Assembly: GCF_014692515.1 (NCBI RefSeq) | Contig: NZ_JACOIK010000012.1 | Coordinates: 62,001-126,000 of the forward strand | DNA: 64,000 nucleotides | Origin: Sphingobacterium micropteri | GTDB lineage: Bacteria; Bacteroidota; Bacteroidia; Sphingobacteriales; Sphingobacteriaceae | Direction: 5' to 3' | Shown: positions 17,878 through 27,730 of the stretch, in pieces | How positions within the stretch are numbered: position 1 is the first letter of the stretch | Layout: every line of letters starts with the position of its first letter | Translations under genes and position numbers: made by a program | Notes under the pieces: model-generated | Told to the model about the DNA's origin: nothing | The model's database searches: none | Seen by the model: only the letters and a program-made list of their open reading frames with translations

Positions 17878-18720
17878 TTATTGTGCCAAAATTATCCCCG
17901 CTCTTTCTAATTCGATCTGCATCTCCTTTTGTAGCTTTGAGGCTTCTTCCCGCGCACGTTCCGCAAAGTCCTTTCCATTAGATGCATATATAATACCTCG
18001 GGTACTGTTTACCAACAAACCACACGCTTTGTTCATACCAAATTTGCATACCTCTTGTAACGAACCTCCCTGTGCCCCAACACCTGGAACTAGCAAAAAA
18101 TGGTCTGGCACATGTTCACGCACTTTTAAAAAGCCTTCTCCTCGAGTCGCTCCCACCACAAACATGGTATTTTCGGGAGTGCCCCATTCTTTTACTTTAT
18201 CCAACACAATTTCAAATAATTCCACACCCGAGGCATTGGTAACGTTTTGAAAATCCTTACTTCCTGAATTAGACGTCAATGCTAGTACGATAGCCCATTT
18301 ATCTGGAATATCTAGAAATGGAATGACCGAATCATGCCCCATATACGGTGCTATGGTAATCGCGTCAAATCCTAAACCCGATGTATCTTGATCAAAAAAT
18401 GCCTTTGCGTATCTCGTAGAAGTATTACCGATGTCACCGCGTTTAGCATCTGCGATGCTCAGGCAGTTTTTGGGCAGGATTTTCCATGTTTTTTGTAGCG
18501 ACTGCCATCCTTTTGCACCATAACATTCATAAAAGGCGATATTAGGCTTATACGCTACACAGAGATCTTCTGTCGCCTCAATTATTGCTTTATTAAAAGA
18601 AAATATTGGGTCTTCATCGTCCAACAGATGCGTCGGTATTTTAGTAATATCTGTATCCAATCCCACACACAAAAAGCTCTTTTTGATTTTTATTTGTTGA
18701 ACTAATGCTGCTTTGGTCAT
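17878..18720 (-). CDS. pyrF: Orotidine 5'-phosphate decarboxylase (type 2)
   Basis: It converts OMP to UMP, the last step of de novo pyrimidine synthesis. The catalytic motif DAKRGD is at residues 91-96, preceded by FLCVGLDTD (16-24) and followed by HFLLVPGVGAQGG near the phosphate site. The length of 280 residues fits the longer PyrF type 2 group found in actinobacteria and Bacteroidota. It is encoded 2 bp after the TlpA-like gene, inside a run beginning with the pseudouridine synthase gene. Confidence 0.94.
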   Translation of the reverse strand: MTKAALVQQIKIKKSFLCVGLDTDITKIPTHLLDDEDPIFSFNKAIIEATEDLCVAYKPNIAFYECYGAKGWQSLQKTWKILPKNCLSIADAKRGDIGNTSTRYAKAFFDQDTSGLGFDAITIAPYMGHDSVIPFLDIPDKWAIVLALTSNSGSKDFQNVTNASGVELFEIVLDKVKEWGTPENTMFVVGATRGEGFLKVREHVPDHFLLVPGVGAQGGSLQEVCKFGMNKACGLLVNSTRGIIYASNGKDFAERAREEASKLQKEMQIELERAGIILAQ

Positions 18721-18722
18721 GC

Positions 18723-19322
18723 TTATTTTTGAATTAATTCTGTAATGAAGTCGGACACCTCTGCGCGAGCATAGTCCGCCATACCCTCATGGCGCGTGGC
18801 GATATTTCCCGTTTTATCTAAAATGACTGTCGTGGGAATAGCTCCTCCCAACCATTCGCCCGGAATTTGACTTTCCGGATAATAAACAGGTAGATCCATA
18901 CTGCCCTGCTGCATAAAGTCTCGTGCTTTCTCTTTTTCACCTTCAATTTCAACAATGAGGAAAACCACTTGATCATTGTCTTTGAATTTATCTTTCAAGA
19001 CCTGAATAGAAGGCATCTCCGCTTTACAAGGAGGGCACCATGTTGCCCAAAAATTTAGGAAGACCACCTTTCCTTTTAAATCCGGGATATGCACCACTTC
19101 TCCATTATCATCTGAAAAAGCAACTCCCGCATAATTACTGTCGGCGGGTGCCTCTGCTGCTGGTGTCGGGGTCGGTTCCGGTTTTTCCAATTTAGGTTTA
19201 AACAAACCGATTTTCATCAACCCTTGCTGTACCCAGGTGCGTCCACTCGGTAGAATTAATAAAATAATCAGTCCCACGAAGATAACATTACCAACTATTT
19301 TCCAAACTTTCTTTTTATTCAT
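18723..19322 (-). CDS. TlpA-like membrane-anchored thioredoxin
   Basis: A periplasmic thiol-disulfide reductase type protein. One N-terminal membrane segment (residues 8-24, IVGNVIFVGLIILLILP) is followed by a Pro/Glu/Ala-rich linker (about 45-62) and a thioredoxin domain with the active site WCPPC at 95-99 in FLNFWATWCPPCKAEMPS. The cis-proline region is GGAIPTTVILDKTG. Likely roles are cytochrome c maturation or reduction of periplasmic disulfides; the context (rluA-like and pyrF) does not decide. It is spaced 14 bp from the pseudouridine synthase gene and 2 bp from pyrF. Confidence 0.9.
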   Translation of the reverse strand: MNKKKVWKIVGNVIFVGLIILLILPSGRTWVQQGLMKIGLFKPKLEKPEPTPTPAAEAPADSNYAGVAFSDDNGEVVHIPDLKGKVVFLNFWATWCPPCKAEMPSIQVLKDKFKDNDQVVFLIVEIEGEKEKARDFMQQGSMDLPVYYPESQIPGEWLGGAIPTTVILDKTGNIATRHEGMADYARAEVSDFITELIQK

Positions 19323-19336
19323 GTTAAGTTCCCCTT

Positions 19337-20080
19337 TTAACTATCAAACTTCTCTAATAATTTCAACAAGGTAGCAAAATCTTTCGGATATGGGGCTTCA
19401 AAACCGTATTCTTTTCCTTCCATAGTAAAGCGGATTTGATGCGCATGCAGGGCAAATCGTTTCATAATTGGTTGCTCTTCTTCTCCTTTTGCCATTGTAA
19501 AACCTCTTTTTTTAATCTGGGACAAATAAACCGGTTTACCGCGGTACATCTCATCACCTACGATAGCCGCTCGTTGGGTCGCCAAATGGATACGAATCTG
19601 GTGCATACGTCCCGTAATTGGTTTACACTCGACAAGTGTAAAGTGCCGAAAATACTGTATGGAATTAAAAATAGTTTCAGCGGGTTTGCCATGAGCACGA
19701 TCGATCGAAACGTTTTTATTCCCTTGGTTTAAAATAGGCAGATTTACGGACAGATTGGTAAAAGTATGTGTACCATTAATAATGGCGTGGTATATTTTAT
19801 CTACACGTCTGCGTTCGAATTCGATAGAAATCAACCGATATGTTTCGGGATTTTTCGCCAATAAAAGTAGACCGGAGGTATCTTTATCCAAACGGTGGCA
19901 AACTTGAGCATCGGGATAATATTTTTTTGCAAGGCGTAAAATATTCACTTCATCCCCACTCCTGTTGTCCAAAGAAGCCACAAATGGAGGTTTATTAATG
20001 ACAATGAGGTTATCATCCTCAAAAATAATGAGATCTTGAAATTTCGGAAATTTAAATAAACGATTGTCGCTTTTTTGCAT
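19337..20080 (-). CDS. RluA-family RNA pseudouridine synthase
   Basis: This enzyme isomerises uridine to pseudouridine in rRNA or tRNA. The catalytic motif CHRLDKDTSGLLLLAKN carries Asp65, and GRMHQIRIHLA follows. At 247 residues it is a compact RluA member with no S4 domain, since the protein begins directly with the catalytic fold. Which RNA site it modifies cannot be read from the sequence. It is the first gene of a minus-strand run and is divergent from panB with an 81-bp gap. Confidence 0.9.
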   Translation of the reverse strand: MQKSDNRLFKFPKFQDLIIFEDDNLIVINKPPFVASLDNRSGDEVNILRLAKKYYPDAQVCHRLDKDTSGLLLLAKNPETYRLISIEFERRRVDKIYHAIINGTHTFTNLSVNLPILNQGNKNVSIDRAHGKPAETIFNSIQYFRHFTLVECKPITGRMHQIRIHLATQRAAIVGDEMYRGKPVYLSQIKKRGFTMAKGEEEQPIMKRFALHAHQIRFTMEGKEYGFEAPYPKDFATLLKLLEKFDS

Positions 20081-20134
20081 AAATGCAAAAATACAGAAAT
20101 CCCCTCAACATCCCCTACTTCTATAACTTTTTAT

Positions 20135-20142
20135 TAGCTTTG
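20135..20142 (+). promoter_or_regulatory. Candidate -7 box of panB (TAGCTTTG)
   Basis: TAGCTTTG fits TAnnTTTG and lies 19 bp ahead of the panB start, leaving a short 5' leader. Confidence 0.5.
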
Positions 20143-20161
20143 TCCTATCAAACAACAGGCC

Positions 20162-20977
20162 ATGTCAGTAAATAAAATAATCAAACGAGTAACCACGAAC
20201 ACCATTTTGGACATGAAAGCAAATGGTGACAAAGTCAGTATGCTCACGGCGTATGATTACTCTACTGCGCGTGCATTGGACGAAGCAGGTATCGACGTTT
20301 TATTGGTTGGGGATTCCGCAGCAAATGTTTTTGCAGGATATGAAACCACGTTACCTATTACACTGGATCATATGATATACCATGCCAGTGCAGTAGCGAG
20401 AGGTGCAAAGCGAGCATTGATATTAGTCGACCTTCCTTTTGGTGAATATCAAGGTACACCCGAAGATGCTTTCAAATCGGCTGTTCGGATGATGAAAGAA
20501 TCAGGGGCTCATGCATTGAAACTAGAAGGTGGTGTCGAGATTTTGGACAATATCAAAAAGATTATTGATGCGGGTATTCCCGTTTGTGGACATTTAGGAC
20601 TGACACCACAATCCATCAATAAATTTGGAACATTCGGTGTCCGGGCACAAGAGGAAGCAGAAGCGGAAAAACTGAAATCGGATGCGTTGGCACTTCAAGA
20701 AATCGGATGCTTTGCTATTGTTTTGGAAAAAATACCAGCAAAACTTGCTAAAGAAGTCAGTGAATCACTTTCCATCCCTACGATAGGTATTGGTGCAGGA
20801 AACGGATGTGATGGACAGGTATTGGTGGTTAATGATATGCTTGGATTCACCAAAGATTTCAAACCAAAATTCTTGAGACGTTATATGGAAATGTACGATG
20901 GTATCGTGGAAGCGGCGGCTAAATATGCAGAAGATGTGAAATCGGGGAATTACCCGAATGAATCTGAGCAATATTAA
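20162..20977 (+). CDS. panB: 3-methyl-2-oxobutanoate hydroxymethyltransferase
   Basis: PanB makes ketopantoate from alpha-ketoisovalerate and methylene-tetrahydrofolate in pantothenate/CoA synthesis. The family motifs are all visible: MLTAYDYSTARALDEAGID, LVGDSAANVFAGYETTLPIT (metal-binding Asp), KLEGG, GHLGLTPQ and PTIGIGAGNGCDGQVLV. The length of 271 residues is standard. It is divergent from the rluA-like gene and is followed after 27 bp by a membrane protein gene. Confidence 0.96.
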   Translation: MSVNKIIKRVTTNTILDMKANGDKVSMLTAYDYSTARALDEAGIDVLLVGDSAANVFAGYETTLPITLDHMIYHASAVARGAKRALILVDLPFGEYQGTPEDAFKSAVRMMKESGAHALKLEGGVEILDNIKKIIDAGIPVCGHLGLTPQSINKFGTFGVRAQEEAEAEKLKSDALALQEIGCFAIVLEKIPAKLAKEVSESLSIPTIGIGAGNGCDGQVLVVNDMLGFTKDFKPKFLRRYMEMYDGIVEAAAKYAEDVKSGNYPNESEQY

Positions 20978-21004
20978 AAGATATGGCTTTTCTAAGATAG
21001 CGCA

Positions 21005-21616
21005 ATGAAGATATTTATTATTATCGCTTTACTCGGACTTTTGCTATATCTTATAGCCCGAAGGTTTATGTTGACTAGTGGAGACAGTACATCTATCGTC
21101 CGGGCGAATCAGCGCCAGCATTTTGTCTTGATAGATACGTCATCCCTATTAATCAGCCGTGTGACAAAGAGTACATTACGCACAGTTGGAATCGGTTTTT
21201 TACTCCTTTTGATCGTCATCATTCTGGGGATGAAAATCAAAATATTGTGGATACTTATTCCATTAAGTCTTTATCTTATTGGTCAACTTTTTGTTTACAC
21301 GAACCATATTAAATATACTAAGGATCAACGTATTTATTTTAATCTTGAAACTTATGAAGTCTTGGTGGACCATATTAAAGATAAGCCTCTTTCTTTTAAT
21401 TTAATGCGTGATGTAGTAAGTGTATCCGAAGTAAAGTCCGTTCAAAAAAACCGAGATACCTTGTTTGGTTATTATAAGCTTCGTTTAAAACAAGATATCG
21501 TCGTCATTCCCTATCTTATTGAACAAAACCAAAACCAAGCTAACAAGCAATTCTTTACATATCTTCACGAAAACTTTAAGATCGAAGTAGAAAGTAGATT
21601 GTTTCCGATTATCTAA
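21005..21616 (+). CDS. Hypothetical membrane protein (203 aa)
   Basis: Not a family I can name. One N-terminal membrane helix (residues 1-19) is followed by a soluble stretch, then two adjacent membrane helices (about 64-98, GFLLLLIVIILGMKIKILWILIPLSLYLIGQLFV). The C-terminal half is a mixed alpha/beta domain with DQRIYFNLETYEVLVDHIK and LFGYYKLRLKQDIVVIPYLI, reminiscent of bacterial PH-like domains found after paired membrane helices. It is encoded 27 bp after panB and ends 4 bp from the convergent obgE stop. Confidence 0.72.
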   Translation: MKIFIIIALLGLLLYLIARRFMLTSGDSTSIVRANQRQHFVLIDTSSLLISRVTKSTLRTVGIGFLLLLIVIILGMKIKILWILIPLSLYLIGQLFVYTNHIKYTKDQRIYFNLETYEVLVDHIKDKPLSFNLMRDVVSVSEVKSVQKNRDTLFGYYKLRLKQDIVVIPYLIEQNQNQANKQFFTYLHENFKIEVESRLFPII

Positions 21617-21620
21617 TGTA

Positions 21621-22619
21621 TCAATCATTAATAGCCTTCCAGATCATATCTTTTAGCTGTTGGATATTTTTACCCGATACGGAAGATATGAAAATCGCAG
21701 GTATTCCTTTTGGTAGTGTTTCCGTCATCTCCGCTTCGAGCTCATCATCGAGCATATCGGACTTTGTAACTGCCAATAGGCGTGGTTTATCCATGAGTTC
21801 GGGATTATAAGCCGTTAATTCATTTAGCAAAATCTCGTATTCTTCGGCAATACTACGATCGGTATCCGCAGGAACCATAAATAATAGAACCGCATTACGT
21901 TCAATATGGCGTAAGAATCGGTGCCCTAAACCTTTGCCTTTTGAGGCTCCTTCGATGATTCCCGGAATATCCGCCATTACAAATGATCTATTGTCGCGGT
22001 AGCCAACAATCCCAAGATTTGGTACCAAGGTGGTAAACGGATAATCGGCAATTTCCGGTTTTGCTGCTGACACAACAGATAGCAACGTGGATTTTCCAGC
22101 GTTGGGGAAACCGACTAATCCAACATCTGCCAATACTTTCAGTTCGAGTATAATCCATTGTTCTTGTCCCGGTATACCCGATTGTGCAAAGCGTGGTGTC
22201 TGCTGTGTAGCAGATTTGAAATGCCAATTGCCCAACCCGCCTTTTCCGCCAGGAGTCAATATCTTGGTTTCTCCATCTTCTGTAATATCAAATAGAATTT
22301 CGCCGGTCTCGGCATCCTTAGCGACAGTTCCTAAAGGTACTTCCAGGATTTCATCTTTTCCGTTAGCTCCGGTACGCAATGCACTTAATCCAGGTCCACC
22401 ATTTTCCGCAATAATATGCTTACGGTATTTTAAATGGAGTAAAGTCCAATGTTGCGAAGAACCTTTCAGGATAATATGGCCACCACGGCCACCATCCCCC
22501 CCGTCTGGCCCACCCTTGGCGGTAAATTTATCCCGATGTAGGTGGGCCGAACCAGCTCCTCCGTGCCCAGAGCGGCAACACACCTTCACATAATCCACGA
22601 AATTTGAGCCCTGAGCCAT
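21621..22619 (-). CDS. obgE: Obg-family GTPase ObgE/CgtA
   Basis: An essential GTPase involved in 50S ribosomal subunit maturation and stress responses. The glycine-rich Obg fold (FVDYVKVCCRSGHGGAGSAHL and GGDGGRGGHIILKG) is followed by the G domain with GFPNAGKSTLL (Walker A), DIPGIIEGASKGKGLG and the NKxD-equivalent TKSD. At 332 residues it lacks the extra C-terminal OCT domain, as is usual in Bacteroidota. It is encoded 31 bp after adk on the same strand. Confidence 0.95.
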   Translation of the reverse strand: MAQGSNFVDYVKVCCRSGHGGAGSAHLHRDKFTAKGGPDGGDGGRGGHIILKGSSQHWTLLHLKYRKHIIAENGGPGLSALRTGANGKDEILEVPLGTVAKDAETGEILFDITEDGETKILTPGGKGGLGNWHFKSATQQTPRFAQSGIPGQEQWIILELKVLADVGLVGFPNAGKSTLLSVVSAAKPEIADYPFTTLVPNLGIVGYRDNRSFVMADIPGIIEGASKGKGLGHRFLRHIERNAVLLFMVPADTDRSIAEEYEILLNELTAYNPELMDKPRLLAVTKSDMLDDELEAEMTETLPKGIPAIFISSVSGKNIQQLKDMIWKAIND

Positions 22620-22650
22620 ATTCTACTATATTACTTTTTATGTTTGGAAA

Positions 22651-23220
22651 TTAATATGTGTCAATAATCGCTGTCAACGACTGGAAAATTGCATCAATAT
22701 CACCAATACCGTTTACTTTAGACAGTTTACCCTGTGCTTCATAATACGGCAATACGTGTATGGTTTTATTAAAATACTCTTCAATACGTTTCGTCAACTT
22801 ATCCGCAGCATCATCTGCACGACCAGATATTTCTTGACGTTTCGCGATACGCTCCTTTAATTCTTCTTCCGTTACGTCTAATGCCAAAACACCTGTGATG
22901 TGTTCATTAATCGATTCCAAAAATTTATCTAAAGCTTCTGCCTGCGCTACTGTACGAGGGAATCCATCAAAAATAAATCCTTTTGCTTGTGGGTTTTTAT
23001 TAATTTCTTCTTCCAGCATAGCGATGGTAATAGAGTCAGGAACAAGATTACCGTCAGCAATAATTTGACTCACTTGCTGTCCCAAAGCAGTTTGGTCTTT
23101 GATATGAGCACGGAAAATATCGCCAGTGGAGATATGAACCAATTGGTATTTTTCAATGAGTTTTTCTGATTGGGTACCTTTCCCTGCACCGGGAGGACCA
23201 AATAAGACGAGGTTTAGCAT
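22651..23220 (-). CDS. adk: Adenylate kinase (short-LID type)
   Basis: It catalyses ATP + AMP to 2 ADP. The P-loop FGPPGAGKGTQSEKL is at the N-terminus, followed by VHISTGDIFRAHI (AMP site), GFIFDGFPRTVAQAEAL and the short LID region around RQEISGRADDAADKLTKRI. The 189-residue length shows the short LID form without the zinc-type insertion found in about 215-residue homologues. It is upstream of obgE, suggesting a small housekeeping operon. Confidence 0.95.
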   Translation of the reverse strand: MLNLVLFGPPGAGKGTQSEKLIEKYQLVHISTGDIFRAHIKDQTALGQQVSQIIADGNLVPDSITIAMLEEEINKNPQAKGFIFDGFPRTVAQAEALDKFLESINEHITGVLALDVTEEELKERIAKRQEISGRADDAADKLTKRIEEYFNKTIHVLPYYEAQGKLSKVNGIGDIDAIFQSLTAIIDTY

Positions 23221-23280
23221 AAGTTGTTATTTTATGTTCAAAAAAAAGCCTAATCCCGATACAGAATTAGGCTTTACTTG

Positions 23281-23354
23281 TGCGCTCAAAGGGAGTCGAA
23301 CCCCTAACCTCCTGATCCGTAGTCAGGTGCTCTATCCAGTTAAGCTATGAGCGC
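23281..23354 (-). tRNA. tRNA-Arg (anticodon ACG)
   Basis: Read on the minus strand, the acceptor stem GCGCTCA pairs with TGAGCGC. The anticodon stem CCTGA/TCAGG encloses the loop CTACGGA with anticodon ACG, and the T arm contains GGTTCGACTCC. CCA is not encoded. The A34 would need deamination to inosine. Confidence 0.95.
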
Positions 23355-23402
23355 GGTAACCATCACATCTTGACATATAGCCCTTTGCTTTGGTTTTCTT
23401 TG

Positions 23403-23475
<73 letters not shown>

Positions 23476-23763
23476 TTTCGAACCGTTTCCGATTCAGTGA
23501 TGCAAATATCACAGTTCTATTTTTATTATGCAAGTACTTTTTGAAAAAACTCGTTATATAGAAGATAAAGGCCGAAGACACTGACTATTACCTTCCAGTG
23601 TGTCCGCTTAAACGGTAAACAAACAGGTCATTTTGTCATTTAAATGTATTTTTTAGCGACAAAATTTCCGAATAGATAGCTAAAATCAAAAAGGCACTTA
23701 AATTGTTTATCCATAAAACGAGATTAAACAAGCATTTACAATAGATTAAAGAGATATTATTAT

Positions 23764-26370
23764 ATGAACTTTAACAATTATACAATCAAAGCACAGGAGG
23801 CTATTCAAAAAGCTTCCGAAATTGCAGCGGGTAATCAGCAACAAGCTATTGAACCCGCACATATATTAAAGGCACTCCTAACCGTGGATGAACACGTTAT
23901 TGGGCATTTATTGAAAAAGCTAAATGTAAACACCAACTATTTGGAGACAGAGGTCGACAAACAAATTGCTTCTCTTCCTAAAGTAAGTGGAAGCAATGTA
24001 TATCTCAGTAACACGTCTGCTTCGGTGTTACAAAAAGCCCAAAGTTATCTAAAAGAATTCAATGATGAATTTGTTTCCATTGAGCATATTCTTTTGGGAC
24101 TTCTTTCTTCAAGTGATAAGACGGCTTCTTTGTTGAAGGATCAAGGCGTAAACCAGAAAGATCTCAAATTGGCGATCAAAGAGCTTAGAGGAAATAATCG
24201 TGTTACCGATCAAAATGCAGAGGCAACATACAATGCCCTTGGGAAATACGCACGTAACCTCAATGAGTTTGCAGAATCCGGAAAACTGGATCCGGTTATC
24301 GGCCGTGATGAAGAAATTCGTCGTGTGATGCAGATTCTATCACGCCGAACAAAGAACAACCCGATTCTGGTTGGGGAGCCGGGTGTGGGTAAAACAGCTA
24401 TTGCAGAAGGTATTGCCCACCGAATCATCAAAGGTGATGCACCTGAAAATCTGAAGTCTAAAACGGTGTTCTCGCTCGATATGGGGGCGCTTATCGCTGG
24501 AGCAAAATACAAAGGCGAGTTTGAAGAGCGTTTAAAAGCAGTCGTAAAAGAGGTGTCGGACAGCGCGGGGGAGATTATCCTTTTCATCGATGAAATCCAC
24601 ACCTTGGTGGGGGCCGGTGGTGGCGAAGGTGCTATGGATGCCGCAAACATCCTAAAACCCGCTCTAGCACGCGGCGAGCTTCGGGCAATTGGTGCGACAA
24701 CGCTGAATGAATACCAAAAGTATTTCGAAAAAGATAAAGCCTTAGAGCGCCGATTCCAAAAGGTCATGGTTGATGAGCCAGACACACAGGATGCCATTTC
24801 TATCCTCCGTGGATTAAAGGAAAGATATGAAACACACCATAAGGTGCGTATTCTGGATGAATCTATTATCGCAGCGGTTGAACTATCACAACGCTATATT
24901 ACCGATAGATTCTTGCCGGATAAGGCGATCGACTTAATAGATGAAGCAGCCTCTAAACTACGGTTGGAGATGGACTCTGTGCCCGAGGCAGTGGATGAAT
25001 TAGATAGACGCATCATGCAACTGGAAATTGAACGGGAAGCCATTAAACGGGAGCATGATAAGAAGAAAGTGAATGAGCTTTCCGAAACCATTGCCAATCT
25101 TTCCAATGAACGGGATTCGTTAAAAGCAGCTTGGCAATCGGAGAAAAGTCTGGTCGATAAAGTCAACCAAGAAATCCAACATATCGAAGATTATAAACTG
25201 GAAGCCGATCAAGCAGAACGTGCAGGCGATTATGGTAAAGTGGCAGAATTGCGGTATGGAAAAATCAAAGAAGCGCAGGATAATGTTGAAAAACTAAAAA
25301 CTGAACTAGCAGAGAAACAGCAAGATAGCCGTATGCTAAAAGAAGAAGTTACGTCTGAGGATATTGCAGATGTGGTATCTCGCTGGACGGGGATTCCGGT
25401 GAGCAAGATGGTACAATCTGAGCGCGAGAAATTGCTTAACCTGGAAGAAGAACTACACAAGCGTGTTGCCGGACAGGAAGAAGCGATTGAAGCCATTGCC
25501 GATGCTATCCGTCGTTCCAGAGCCGGATTGAGTGATGCGAAACGCCCTATCGGTTCGTTCATCTTCTTGGGTACCACCGGAGTAGGTAAAACAGAGCTTG
25601 CGAAAGCATTGGCCGAGTTCCTTTTTGATGATGAACAAGCGATGGTCCGGATAGACATGTCAGAATATCAAGAACGCCATGCGGTATCCAGATTAATCGG
25701 CGCCCCTCCGGGATACGTGGGTTACGAAGAGGGGGGACAGTTGACGGAAGCGGTCCGTCGTCGACCTTACTCGGTCGTTCTTTTGGACGAAATCGAGAAA
25801 GCGCATCCGGATGTCTTCAATATTTTACTGCAAGTATTGGATGATGGACACTTAACAGACAATAAAGGACGCGTGGTCAACTTTAAAAATACGATTATCA
25901 TCATGACGTCCAACACGGGATCGCATATTATTCAGGAGAATTTTTCCAAATTGGATGACAATAACCGCGATGAGGTGGTTGCGAAAACCAAGGATGAAGT
26001 GTTTGAACTGTTACAGAAGTCTATCAGACCAGAGTTTCTGAACCGTATTGATGAAGTGATCATGTTTACGCCATTGAGCCGGGACGAAATTGGCGATATT
26101 GTGCGTATGCAGTTTCAACGGATACAGAAACAGCTTGCCGAACAGCATATATTCTTATCCGCGAGTGAGGACGCGCTTGATTGGTTAGGCCAATTGGGCT
26201 ACGATCCGGTATACGGTGCAAGACCGTTGAAACGGGTCATCCAAAAACGAGTGCTCAACGAACTCTCGAAAGAGATTCTTTCGGGTAAAGTATCGAGGGA
26301 TTCCGTTATCCAACTGGATGTATTCGACGGTAAGTTTGTGTTTATGAATAAAAAAGACGGGGATCAATAA
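23764..26370 (+). CDS. clpB: ATP-dependent disaggregase ClpB
   Basis: ClpB is the Hsp100 chaperone that resolubilises aggregated protein with DnaK. The N-terminal double Clp-N repeat (about 1-145) precedes nucleotide-binding domain 1 with Walker A GEPGVGKT (204-211). A long coiled-coil middle domain (about 405-525, rich in Glu/Lys) marks ClpB rather than ClpA/ClpC. NBD2 has GTTGVGKT near residue 603 and VVLLDEIEKAHPDVFN. At 868 residues the length is standard. It is monocistronic. The upstream 288 bp hold no recognisable CIRCE element, so the heat-shock control is not evident. Confidence 0.97.
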   Translation: MNFNNYTIKAQEAIQKASEIAAGNQQQAIEPAHILKALLTVDEHVIGHLLKKLNVNTNYLETEVDKQIASLPKVSGSNVYLSNTSASVLQKAQSYLKEFNDEFVSIEHILLGLLSSSDKTASLLKDQGVNQKDLKLAIKELRGNNRVTDQNAEATYNALGKYARNLNEFAESGKLDPVIGRDEEIRRVMQILSRRTKNNPILVGEPGVGKTAIAEGIAHRIIKGDAPENLKSKTVFSLDMGALIAGAKYKGEFEERLKAVVKEVSDSAGEIILFIDEIHTLVGAGGGEGAMDAANILKPALARGELRAIGATTLNEYQKYFEKDKALERRFQKVMVDEPDTQDAISILRGLKERYETHHKVRILDESIIAAVELSQRYITDRFLPDKAIDLIDEAASKLRLEMDSVPEAVDELDRRIMQLEIEREAIKREHDKKKVNELSETIANLSNERDSLKAAWQSEKSLVDKVNQEIQHIEDYKLEADQAERAGDYGKVAELRYGKIKEAQDNVEKLKTELAEKQQDSRMLKEEVTSEDIADVVSRWTGIPVSKMVQSEREKLLNLEEELHKRVAGQEEAIEAIADAIRRSRAGLSDAKRPIGSFIFLGTTGVGKTELAKALAEFLFDDEQAMVRIDMSEYQERHAVSRLIGAPPGYVGYEEGGQLTEAVRRRPYSVVLLDEIEKAHPDVFNILLQVLDDGHLTDNKGRVVNFKNTIIIMTSNTGSHIIQENFSKLDDNNRDEVVAKTKDEVFELLQKSIRPEFLNRIDEVIMFTPLSRDEIGDIVRMQFQRIQKQLAEQHIFLSASEDALDWLGQLGYDPVYGARPLKRVIQKRVLNELSKEILSGKVSRDSVIQLDVFDGKFVFMNKKDGDQ

Positions 26371-26383
26371 TCCCCGTTTTTTA
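26358..26383. terminator. Bidirectional terminator between clpB and the maltodextrin operon
   Basis: The stem CGGGGA / TCCCCG with a 7-nt loop has a T-run on the plus side and an A-run on the other side, so it can stop transcripts from both directions. It overlaps the clpB stop codon. Confidence 0.85.
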
Positions 26384-27721
26384 TTCTTTAATCCGCCATA
26401 CGGAAATAGCGCCCAACAGCATAAACACCCCGCCTAGCATAATCCCGTATATGGGCTGGCTACCAAAAAAATATTTAATAATCATACCTCCGAAAAAGCC
26501 ACATACAATTTGTGGAAAGGTGATAAAGAAATTAAAGATCCCCATATATACGCCCATCTTACGGGCGGGCAGACTATCACTCAAAATGGCGTAAGGCATA
26601 GAGAGAATGCTTCCCCAAGCTATACCCACCCCTAACATTGTTAATAACAAGATATTCGGCGAAGAAATAAAGAGTATCGAAATCAAGGAGATACCACCGA
26701 TGACTAATCCGAACGCATGTACTTTTGTTCGTCCAAATCGGTTCGCAAGCCGGGGTAAGAAAATAGCGTATATGGCCGATATACCATTGTATACACCAAA
26801 AAGTACACCCACCCAATTGCCGGCTTCCGCATACAGACGATTGCGTTCTCCATCCATTTTATAAAATACATGTTCCGCAATAGCCGGTGTCATGTATACC
26901 CACATCATGAAAAGTGCAAACCAGGAAAAAAACTGTACCCATCCAAGCTTTTTCATGGTTAAGGGCATCCGCTTGAAATCTTGAAAGATTGCGCCCAAAT
27001 TATGGCTGGATGAAGATTGCGTTTCCGCTTCCGCCTCTTCCTCCCCTACAAAAGACTCCAGTTCTTTCGGCGAATATTCTTTTGTGGTGAAAACAGTCCA
27101 CAGAATGGTAACGATCAAAACGAACGCACCAAAGTAAAAGGAATAAATCACATTTTGAGGAACGACGCCGTCTCCCCCATCCGCAGGGATATGTAAGTAT
27201 TCTGCAAACACATAAGGTAACCAAGAACCCACTACAGCTCCCACACCTATCAAAACGGTCTGCACGGAAAATCCCAGACTTCGTTGGGAACTGGCCAGGT
27301 TATCACCTATGAGTGCCCGGAATGGCTCCATGGTGACATTAATAGACGCGTCCATCAGCATCAACATACCGGCGCCAATCAACAATGGCGGGAGTAGCGC
27401 TGTGAACAGTGCGATATTAGGCATAAAGATTAACGCGATTGCTGTCAATATAGCGCCCACGAGAAAGAAAGGGCGCCGACGCCCCATCTTTGTCCAGGTG
27501 CGATCACTATAGTGACCAATTATGGGCTGCACCAGCATCCCTGTAATGGGAGCTGCGAGCCAAAACAAGGACAAATGCTCCACATCTGCACCAAACGTTT
27601 GTAGAATACGGGAAGCATTACCATTCTGCAAAGCAAATCCCATCTGGATTCCCAAAAATCCCATGCTCATATTGACAATCTGAGCTACAGTCAAGGTGGG
27701 TTTAACGCGTATATTGTTCAT
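26381..27721 (-). CDS. MFS sugar transporter (SLC45/GPH-like), probable maltose/maltodextrin permease
   Basis: A 446-residue inner-membrane permease with about 12 helices. The N-terminal segment FLGIQMGFALQNGNASRILQ and the loop GHYSDRTWTKMGRRRPFF are hallmarks of the sucrose/maltose-type MFS group common in Bacteroidota starch loci. The second-half motif RLANRFGRTKVHAFGL matches too. It is the last gene of the operon, 9 bp after maltose phosphorylase. It probably carries maltose or short maltodextrins into the cytoplasm for phosphorolysis, which is inferred from context. Confidence 0.9.
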   Translation of the reverse strand: MNNIRVKPTLTVAQIVNMSMGFLGIQMGFALQNGNASRILQTFGADVEHLSLFWLAAPITGMLVQPIIGHYSDRTWTKMGRRRPFFLVGAILTAIALIFMPNIALFTALLPPLLIGAGMLMLMDASINVTMEPFRALIGDNLASSQRSLGFSVQTVLIGVGAVVGSWLPYVFAEYLHIPADGGDGVVPQNVIYSFYFGAFVLIVTILWTVFTTKEYSPKELESFVGEEEAEAETQSSSSHNLGAIFQDFKRMPLTMKKLGWVQFFSWFALFMMWVYMTPAIAEHVFYKMDGERNRLYAEAGNWVGVLFGVYNGISAIYAIFLPRLANRFGRTKVHAFGLVIGGISLISILFISSPNILLLTMLGVGIAWGSILSMPYAILSDSLPARKMGVYMGIFNFFITFPQIVCGFFGGMIIKYFFGSQPIYGIMLGGVFMLLGAISVWRIKE

Positions 27722-27730
27722 GAAAAGGTT

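Noticed and set aside
25230..25658. 142-codon antisense ORF inside clpB
   Set aside because: Serine-rich product of codon usage on the opposite strand of a highly conserved coding region.
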